A stretch of DNA of 8,053 nt, taken from Methanocalculaceae archaeon. Its GTDB lineage: Archaea > Halobacteriota > Methanomicrobia > Methanomicrobiales > Methanocorpusculaceae. Positions 1-6,300 of the stretch are shown piece after piece. The position numbers were made by a program, and so were the translations under genes. The stretch spans positions 1 through 8,053 of the forward strand of contig JAIRRQ010000060.1 in NCBI GenBank assembly GCA_031255895.1, read 5' to 3'. Below the pieces are notes generated by a model, which did no database searches, had not been told where the DNA came from, and was given only the letters and a program-made list of their open reading frames with translations. Position 1 is the first letter of the stretch, and each line of letters starts with the position of its first letter.

Positions 1-25
1 CTCTCTCTCGGAAAATTCGCAGGAC

Positions 26-250
26 ATGGAAAAATCGCAAAAACAGCGTTTTTTAATTAAATTTGTTGTAACCTTTCTTGCATGCGTGCTTGTGACTGTA
101 TGGCTACTCGATCATATAATATATTATTGTGATACAGTGAGTATGCGGTTCTATGCTGGTTGTGAGTCACGCCTAGTTTGGTCAAGGAGGAACTACATCC
201 AGTTTGCCTGTTTTCGAGCCTCATTTCGCTCATTTCACATCCGAAATTAA
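26..250 (+). CDS. doubtful small membrane protein ORF or gene remnant
   Basis: I do not recognise this 74-codon ORF. Its first third looks like a real membrane protein start: a short charged head (MEKSQKQR) followed by one hydrophobic segment at about residues 9-34. After residue 35 the composition becomes mixed, rich in Arg, Cys and Ser, with no family resemblance, as expected for out-of-frame or decayed sequence. The frame is open to the left window edge, so the ATG at 26 may be internal; only a weak AGGA precedes it. The surroundings are degraded DNA (a truncated acetyltransferase and a dead transposase), so the 5' end of a broken membrane protein gene is at least as likely as an intact small protein. 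Confidence 0.25.
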   Translation: MEKSQKQRFLIKFVVTFLACVLVTVWLLDHIIYYCDTVSMRFYAGCESRLVWSRRNYIQFACFRASFRSFHIRN

Positions 251-359
251 TCAATAGATCATTATGCATCATCTTCCACTTTGATCACGGCAGGATCCGG
301 TATCGATTTCATCTTGTGCTTGCTGGTCTTTTACCTAGTGAGTCTGATTAAAATTATAG

Positions 360-605
360 TTATTCCTCTTTTTCCTTTGTTAATTGAGTAAAGAAGAGTA
401 TTTTACCGTTATGACGTGTTCCAGATTCTTCGAATCCTTTTCGCTCATAATATTTTATTGTGTTTGATTCCGGCTTTGATTCGACCACTACATAGCGGCA
501 TCCTGTGTGTTCTGATGCTGCATTTGCGATGATGAAGAGATCTTCCTTTATATACGTGTCCCATGTGGCTATGTCTGCATCATCTACTGCTAATTTTCCA
601 ATTAA
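360..605 (-). pseudogene. GNAT-family N-acetyltransferase, C-terminal half only
   Basis: Reading the minus strand from 605 to 360 gives about 80 stop-free codons ending in TAA, with no start codon. The translation opens with IGKLAVDD and continues with a helix-like stretch (EDLFIIANAASEHTGCRY), then VVVESKPES, IKYYERKGFEE and KILFFTQL. In GNAT enzymes this order corresponds to beta-4, the acetyl-CoA helix, beta-5 (CRYVVVESK), the YYERKGF helix and the final strand. The usual pyrophosphate loop (Q/RxxGxG/A) after the LAVD strand is not intact; the sequence there is ADIATWDTYI, so cofactor binding is probably lost. The N-terminal half is missing. A stop (606-608) closes the frame upstream, but in a shifted frame TTIEI sits just before IGKLAVD, as these enzymes often have, so homology may run to about 640. 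Beyond that lies the transposase relic. GNATs of this kind include toxins of toxin-antitoxin pairs, but no antitoxin gene is visible. Confidence 0.72.
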
Positions 606-624
606 TTATCTCTATGGTAGTTGA

Positions 625-1438
625 TTGGTATTTCCATGTTGTTTTAATTATATTAACATACTTCATGTCATGAGTGAGCGTGTTTATCAACAAGTTCAGA
701 GCTATCGTAAAACAGGATTGTATCTTGCAGTGATGCATTTGGAACGTTTCCCAGTGATTCTGTCTCCAAAACTTCATTTGTTGATTATCTACAAAAAAAC
801 GTCATTTTGCTGTGAATAGTCGTTATTTGCACAAATGTATCGTTTTTTTTTGAAGGAAAACTTGATTGGATCCGAGTTTTTGAGAGGATTTTGTTGTCAT
901 GTTTGGATTCGTTACGAGCGTGACAAATATCTCACCTATGTCTATATAAACCAATATCAAGGCAAACATGATGAAAAATAGGATTTTGTTGTTTTGAATG
1001 ATGTGAGTCGTATGTTCCTCGCAGGAGGGAATATTTCCTATGAAACAACGGAGTTTTTGATCCAATGTGAATGCTGCAAAAAAAATTTATGAAAAAGACG
1101 AGTATATTATCGATCACGGAACCAAGTTCTGTGCGAATTCCAAAGATCACTCATGAAATATGGAATATGTATTCGAGAGAGCCACTAGAGAAAAGGAAAT
1201 TGACCACATCTTTGCCAGAGTGAAACATCCACAAACGAACGGAGAGATGGAGATATGTTCTGAAACGCACAAAAATTCATGCCAAATTTGGAACGTTTGG
1301 TGGTTTGTTTTCTGATACAACGAAATTTGGAAGCCTCAAAGCCTCGATGATGATGAGTGAAGATTCAAAAATGTCGAAAAAATCATTTTGCCTAAGAGTT
1401 CAAGGACAGAACATGATAAACTGCAATTATTTATTTGA
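625..1438 (+). pseudogene. decayed rve-type (IS481/IS3-like) transposase
   Basis: This is a dead DDE integrase-core transposase. In frame 1 the order is: end of an HTH-like region (MSERVYQQVQSYRKTG), linker (LSPKLHLLIIYKKT), WIRYERDKYLTYVYI, then LNDVSRMFLAGG, matching the 'xVRYERKHSLSLVH' and 'DDASRxxLAGG' blocks of this family. After an A8 run (1078-1085) the match moves to frame 2: EYIIDHGTKFCANSKD, then FARVKHPQTNGEME and YNEIWKPQSLDDDE, which are the signature blocks around the second Asp (codon 1112) and the catalytic Glu (codon 1250). The first catalytic Asp (HTDW position) appears lost; the sequence reads YINQY. Stops lie at 817, 979 and 1090 in frame 1 and at 1154, 1313 and 1358 in frame 2, and a KFGTF block sits in frame 3 near 1285. 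The frame ends at TGA 1436-1438. The N-terminal HTH is incomplete and no terminal inverted repeats are convincing, so the element ends are unknown. Confidence 0.82.
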
Positions 1439-1451
1439 TCAACAATTTAAC

Positions 1452-1456
1452 GAGGT
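1452..1456 (+). promoter_or_regulatory. ribosome-binding site of the membrane protein gene
   Basis: GAGGT lies six bases before the ATG at 1463 and matches the archaeal anti-Shine-Dalgarno sequence. It supports this start. No convincing TATA box at the usual distance was found; the AT-rich stretch at 1425-1436 would put the transcription start on top of this site. Confidence 0.7.
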
Positions 1457-1462
1457 AATAAC

Positions 1463-1798
1463 ATGAGTGAAAATAATCTACCTAATTTTTTCGCGGAATC
1501 TCTGTGGATTAAGATGAGCACAATTCTGACGCTTGTGATCCCCGTTGTGTGGCTGATTTTTGTGGATCTTGTGCTGTTTCTGATGTTTACTGATAATTAT
1601 CTATATTTTATTATGCTGAGTATTTTTGTTCTGACGATGTTATCAGTGAATTTTGTAGATGGGTCGTGTCTGATGTTTGACGAGTTCCTCGTGTATCTGA
1701 ACAAGCGTCTGGCAATGCCTGCGTTGAGGGATGAGTGGTTTGATAATGTTTTCAATTTGTACGATGATCTTCCAAAAGGTTACGGTGAGATCATATGA
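1463..1798 (+). CDS. unrecognised two-helix membrane protein, coupled to lipoprotein gene
   Basis: I do not recognise this 111-residue protein. After a short polar N-terminus (MSENNLPNFFAESLWIK) there are two strongly hydrophobic segments, at about residues 19-42 and 46-65, separated by the short turn TDNY, so they probably form a helical hairpin. The C-terminal 45 residues are hydrophilic and end DDLPKGYGEII. Acidic Asp35 falls inside the first segment, which is unusual and could matter for function. The start is supported by GAGGT six bases upstream. The stop codon overlaps the ATG of the next gene (ATGA), so the two proteins are almost certainly made together. This suggests the product works with the downstream substrate-binding lipoprotein, as a membrane partner or anchor, but this is inferred from position only. 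It is too short to be an ABC permease. The gene starts 25 bases after the end of the transposase relic. Confidence 0.82.
   Translation: MSENNLPNFFAESLWIKMSTILTLVIPVVWLIFVDLVLFLMFTDNYLYFIMLSIFVLTMLSVNFVDGSCLMFDEFLVYLNKRLAMPALRDEWFDNVFNLYDDLPKGYGEII
1784..1789 (+). promoter_or_regulatory. ribosome-binding site of the lipoprotein gene
   Basis: GGTGAG lies five bases before the ATG at 1795, inside the last codons of the upstream gene. With the 4-base ATGA overlap it supports this start and translational coupling. Confidence 0.7.
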
Positions 1799-2826
1799 GA
1801 AAAAATAATATGGTAATCATTGGAATACTTGCAGTACTCGTTGGATGTATGATTGCTTCAGGATGTGTAAATTCTACGATGGAGACTGATGATATTACGG
1901 TTATGCAGACGAGTGGGGAGGTATTTACGCTACCTCATACGGTGGAACGAATTATTCTTCTGAATTCGAATGCGGCGGAAATGTTGTATCTGTTGGGTGC
2001 GTCGGAGATGGTTGTAGGTGTTTCGCAATCGATTCGGGATAATACGGAGATCGGTTCGATGTTTCCTGCTGCGATGAGCGTGGGAAAGTGGAATGTACCG
2101 GATGTTGAGCTGATTTCATCGTTGTCGCCGGATGTAGTGATCGCGTTCGACAGTTCGAAACCGAATAATGCGGATCTGATTGAGGCGATGGGTGTACCAA
2201 TTTTGTATATCGATTGCTATAAACCGACGACGATGGTGCAGGATATGCGTTCGCTTGGCATTTTAATAGGTAATCGTGATCGTGCGGAAGATTTTGTTAT
2301 GTTTTACAACGCAACACTTGAAAATATCTCCACACGGCTTCCTTTGGATGTTCCGATGCCTCGAGTGTTTTGTGAGGGATATACGGATTACGCGGTGCAG
2401 GGTGTAGGATCTGGGATGGATCTGCTGCTTGGGATTTCGGGAGGGGAGAATGTACTTTTGATGAATATTGCCACAGGGACGACGAAGGTATCACCTGAAT
2501 GGTTAGTGGCTACAGATCCAGATGTGATCGTCAAGGTAACGACAACTAAAAACACGCTGGATGCAGTGACCAGATTCTCATCGCTAGTGGGACGACCTGG
2601 TTTTTCGTCGATAAAAGCGGTGCGAAATGATCGGACATTTTTGATCGATTCTGGTATTGTGTATGGTCCGCGGACGTTTGCGGGTGCTCTGGCAGTTGCG
2701 AAAATGCTGTATCCAGAGGAATTCTCGGATGTGGATGTTCGATCTATTCTGCAGGAATATAATGAAAAATTTGGACTGAATTTAAGTAATGGGATGCTGG
2801 TGTATCCTGAATTAGTTATATCATGA
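1795..2826 (+). CDS. ABC transporter substrate-binding lipoprotein, BtuF/FecB class
   Basis: A 343-residue extracytoplasmic substrate-binding protein of the Peripla_BP_2 family (COG0614), which captures iron-siderophore, haem or cobalamin for an ABC importer. The N-terminus has basic residues (RKNN), a hydrophobic core and a lipobox-like IASGC with Cys24 as probable lipid attachment site, followed by a short Thr/Asp-rich linker. The family fold begins at about residue 50 (VERIILLNSNAAEMLYLLGA) and shows the expected blocks: VPDVELISSLSPDVVIAF (101-118), GVPILYID (133-140), VSPEWLVATDPDVIV (232-246) and YGPRTFAGALAVAKMLYPEEF-type ending (290-310). Length is normal and the frame is intact. The metal-binding histidines of TroA/ZnuA-type proteins are not evident, so a free-metal ligand is unlikely; the exact ligand cannot be read. 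The gene is coupled to a small membrane protein gene upstream. No permease or ATPase follows: after the stop there is a T-run and a gene-free gap, so it is an orphan here and may feed a transporter encoded elsewhere. Confidence 0.9.
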   Translation: MRKNNMVIIGILAVLVGCMIASGCVNSTMETDDITVMQTSGEVFTLPHTVERIILLNSNAAEMLYLLGASEMVVGVSQSIRDNTEIGSMFPAAMSVGKWNVPDVELISSLSPDVVIAFDSSKPNNADLIEAMGVPILYIDCYKPTTMVQDMRSLGILIGNRDRAEDFVMFYNATLENISTRLPLDVPMPRVFCEGYTDYAVQGVGSGMDLLLGISGGENVLLMNIATGTTKVSPEWLVATDPDVIVKVTTTKNTLDAVTRFSSLVGRPGFSSIKAVRNDRTFLIDSGIVYGPRTFAGALAVAKMLYPEEFSDVDVRSILQEYNEKFGLNLSNGMLVYPELVIS

Positions 2827-2836
2827 ATAAATTCAG

Positions 2837-2845
2837 TTGTTTTTT
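2837..2845 (+). terminator. oligo-T terminator after the lipoprotein gene
   Basis: TTG followed by six T residues (2840-2845) starts 10 bases after the stop codon. Archaeal RNA polymerase commonly terminates at such T-runs without a hairpin. No strong stem precedes it. Confidence 0.45.
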
Positions 2846-3112
2846 GCACTTTCCCCTCCGAGCCATATAACGTTGTTTTGAATCAGGAGTAACTCATCCA
2901 AATCATCATTAATAGTAGTTAGGCAATGTCACAACGTAGACACCGACAACATTATCACGAAAACTAGTACTTGTTCGATTAATTGGGTATGGATGGTCAA
3001 GGAGAACCCGGAAAAGAATCACTGTTCTGATGTGACAGATATAGGATATTCCTGAGATCGAGTACAACAACCTCAAAATCAAATACCAGTACTTCAAAAT
3101 TAGTCAAATTTG

Positions 3113-3130
3113 TTGTTGAGGAATCAACAA
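3113..3130. repeat. perfect hairpin with GGAA tetraloop
   Basis: TTGTTGA and TCAACAA form a perfect 7-bp stem around GGAA, which on the plus strand fits the GNRA tetraloop class. The stem is AT-rich and no T-run follows, so it is not a typical terminator. A stem this short can arise by chance. Confidence 0.35.
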
Positions 3131-3274
3131 AATAGGTTAGGAATTGGAGAATTAAATAGATGAGTAGAAGATATAGGTTGGAAAATGGTATTTAATAGTT
3201 TCCGGAGAGCCTGATGCAAATTGTGAATCTCTACTAGATGTTTGATTGCCCTGGAAAGAGTGGTATGTACAGTG

Positions 3275-3289
3275 ATGCGTAACACGCAT
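3275..3289. repeat. short palindrome downstream of the helicase gene
   Basis: ATGCGT-AAC-ACGCAT is a perfect 6-bp inverted repeat with a 3-base loop. It lies 13 bases beyond the T-run that follows the helicase stop on the minus strand. It could be a 3'-end hairpin of the helicase transcript or a protein-binding site; nothing decides between them. Confidence 0.3.
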
Positions 3290-3302
3290 GACGCGATATC
3301 CG

Positions 3303-3328
3303 AAAAAAGTCTAAGAGTGAACTACTCT
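3303..3328 (-). terminator. hairpin plus T-run at the end of the helicase gene
   Basis: On the minus strand AGAGT-AGTTC-ACTCT (3328-3314) spans the TAG stop and is followed shortly by six T residues (3308-3303). The weak 5-bp stem and T-run fit an archaeal termination site for the long helicase transcript. Confidence 0.45.
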
Positions 3329-6300
3329 GGCCTGGCAACTTTGCAGATTTCACCATCTAAAAGAATACTGCCTTCTGCAATGCCAGCGTTAATGCCAAAT
3401 GCCACCCTGTTTTTGACCTGTGTTGTTGCTTTGAATCCGAGAGCGAGAGCTGTCTGGTGAACTAGATCGTTCCGCGTGGTGGAAACCTGTTTTTCCAGGA
3501 CAAAAACTGCAGCAACAACAATTTCAACAAGAGATACGTCCATGGGAGACCACTTGGTTGGTCGCTCTCGCGGTAAGATTGCGCACTCGGGAACTGTGAG
3601 AAAGCCTTCCAGATCTGTGGAAAGGCATCCATCAGCGACTTCTGTGGAAATGATCGAGATAATGCGGTCGCGGAAAACGCGAGTCATGCGAGACACACGA
3701 CCAAGTTCCTTGATCCGAGCGATAAGAACATGGACAGAAATTGGCCCTTCTATGGAAACGATCTGCACGATTGCCGTACCAAGAACGGAATCAGAAACAG
3801 ATGCAAAATGATGGTAACCATCAAGGGAGCAATCCTTGCAGTTGGTGTAGGGGGCAAGCCGGAGATTGGCAGATGAGGTGGACGATGCAAGGATAGGTAC
3901 TGCAGTCTGCCATTTTTCAGAAATTACCGCTGAAGATTTCTCTGAAAAAGTTTTGATCGCAGGGTTTGCTTTCACAACAGATTTTTTCTTCGAAACCTCT
4001 ACAGCATCAAGCAGCGTTCTGGTACAGGATGCTGGATGTTGATACCATTCGGTCGCCCAGATGCGGATGAGATTCCAACCAAGATCGGTCAAAAGTTGTG
4101 CACGAAGTCGGTCACGATCTCGAGCAACCTGGGATGACCAGTAATATGGTCCATCACAAAGGATTCCAGCGAGGTACACTCCTGGTTCAGTGGGACTTTT
4201 TACGGCAATGTCGATTCGAAATCCCGTGCACCCAACATTTCTCGCAACGCTGTAGCCGTTGTCCTCCAGCAATTGCTCGATGGTGTCACTGAATGATCCA
4301 ACCACATCGTCAGGCACATCGTCGTCGTTTGTGTCAAGAGGGGTATTGCGATCGGCGGCATAGGTCAGGAAGGTGGCAAGCGCAGAGATACCAGAAGCAG
4401 TCCCTGGTTCAATGACCAGATCGGATCCAAGGAAGTTTGCAAAGACCACACAGCGCTCGCGAGCGCGGGTGATCAGAACATTCAGTCGTCGTTCTCCTCC
4501 GTTCTGATTGAGGGGGCCAAAATTTTTGCTTAGTTTGTGGTTTTCGTCGAATCCATAACCAATACTGATGAGCATCGTATCGCGCTCATCTCCCTGTACG
4601 GTTTCCAAATTTTTGACAAAAAATATCTCTCCGTTATTCGGTCGCATCAGAGATTCGACGTCCGGGTTGTCACGTAACAAAAGTTCAACCTCGTGGCGGA
4701 TGGCTTCTTGTTGACGTGTCGAAAACGTAGCAACGCCGAGTGTCCTGTCCGGGAATCGGCGGTAGTATTCAATGACTGCCGCAGCAACGACCTGTGCCTC
4801 ACCACGATTGATGCCCGCTTTGCCTCGTTCATACACTGTATTCGGTAGATGAACAAAAAAAAGACCGAAATCAGGTGTTTCGTGCATTGGTGATGGAAAA
4901 ACCATGAGATCACCACCATAGAATTTCTGATTGGATACGGCGATGAGTGACTCGTGCCGCGAACGGTAGTGCCAACGCAAACGTTTTGTTTCGTAGGACT
5001 GTTTGCAGACATTAAAAAGACTTTCCATGTCTGCTATACTTGCGACTGATTCAACCTCATTTTCGTCGTCGTCGGAGGCGATCTGATCGAAGAATGCAGT
5101 CGGTGGAAGTTGGCGGGAATCGCCCATGACGACAACCTGGCGCCCACGCATGAGTGCACCAAGCGCATCTTCCGGCCTGACCTGACTTGCCTCGTCAAAG
5201 ATGATGATATCGAACTGTATGGATCGTGGATCGAGAAACTGGGCAACTGACAGAGGGCTCATCATGAAGCAAGGTTTGATCCGTTGAATCAGCCTGCCAG
5301 ATTTGTTCATGAGCATGCGAATTGACATGTGACCTCGCTTTCGGTTGAATTCTCCTAGGAGTACTCCCATCTCAGAGTCGCGACCCGCTCCCGAGTAGAG
5401 TTTAGGCATTTTTTCATCGAGGATTTTTGCAATGCGCTTACAATTTTCCGCAATGGCCTCGCGATCGCAGGAGATAAAAGCTGCAATTTTCTGTTCGTGC
5501 GCAATCTTGGAAAAACGTGCAAGAAGCGGACGTTCGACAAATGCCTCGTGAAGTATGGAATCTGCGTATCCAGCAAGGAAGGTCGGGACAAGTTCACCGG
5601 GGAAGATTTTGTCAGTGAAGAGGGGTTCAAGAAGCGAGGCTGCAACTGTCTCACTGAGCACGTCGGTGTAAGCGATGAGCTTGCTCCAGAGAACAACATC
5701 GTCGATGCTAGATGACCAGAGATCACAGCATTTGCGCTGTTCAGCAAACGTCAGTTCTCCCATCTCAGAAATACCGATGCGAGCAAAGAGTTTCGTACGG
5801 GCTTCACTGTGGATGATGCACGCAGCCTCTACCTCTGTGAAGAGTGAAACAATTGTGGTCGTGGTGAAGGAACGTGCATCGAGGAGTTCCAGCGTACGAG
5901 GTGTCGCAAGTCCCTCCATCATCATAAGCCGGATGGCGGATATCCATTCTGCATATCTTAAAAGTACATTAAGATCCGTATCTTCACCGTTCCAAATCTG
6001 TGCAAATGCGGAAACGTAGAGCGATTCGTTCTGTATCCACACCTCGCGGTTGGTGAGATAGTCGCGGACATCGATCAGATCGCGAAGAATTTGTGCATCC
6101 GGTGGGACTATACCGCGATAGTAGGTGGATATTTCCTCCTTGGTTTTTTTGTAAGATGAGGAAAATATTTTCACAAGCGTTCCTTTTCTTGAGAGTTCGC
6201 GGAATACTGAGTAAAGTCGGTTCGGGTTGCACGAGAATATTTCCGGAGTAAATGATGCAAGGATGTGGGTGCGGTGATCGGCAAGTCTCTGCATACCTGA

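Larger units (their letters stand above)
2827..3321. other. gene-free gap between convergent genes
   Basis: About 495 bases separate the stops of the lipoprotein gene and the convergent helicase gene. No ORF here resembles a known family. The longest open stretches on the minus strand (2909-3097 and a startless one at 2997-3191) are hydrophobic or low in complexity, without a ribosome-binding site. The stretch holds oligo-T runs at both ends, a perfect 7-bp hairpin at 3113-3130 and a 6-bp palindrome at 3275-3289. It may contain decayed gene sequence or an unannotated RNA, but I see nothing that identifies either. Confidence 0.6.

Noticed and set aside
184..193. Strong Shine-Dalgarno-like AAGGAGGAAC
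   Set aside because: No start codon follows at a usable distance in any frame with a meaningful ORF.
580..777. 65-codon minus-strand ORF spanning the GNAT/transposase junction
   Set aside because: Its bulk is antisense to the transposase relic; only the short TTIEI part may be GNAT-derived, and in a different frame from the main fragment.
823..1150. Minus-strand ORFs of 72-80 codons
   Set aside because: They are antisense to recognisable transposase blocks on the plus strand.
1425..1436. AT-rich stretch resembling an archaeal TATA box
   Set aside because: It would place transcription start at about 1455, overlapping the ribosome-binding site at 1452-1456; spacing does not support it.
620..1443. 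Possible terminal inverted repeats of the transposase relic (GTTGATT at 620-626 and GATCAAC at 1437-1443)
   Set aside because: Only six matching bases; far too short to define element ends.
2388..2849. 153-codon ORF on the minus strand, with two smaller ones (1952-2200, 2297-2494)
   Set aside because: They lie antisense inside the well-supported substrate-binding protein gene and have no family resemblance.
179..3004. Shared 11-mer TGGTCAAGGAG at 179-189 and 2994-3004
   Set aside because: Several 11-base matches are expected by chance in a window of this size, and the flanks do not align.
2997..3191. Start-less open stretch on the minus strand with a hydrophobic beginning
   Set aside because: About 65 codons without a start, ribosome-binding site or family match; within chance expectation for AT-rich DNA.
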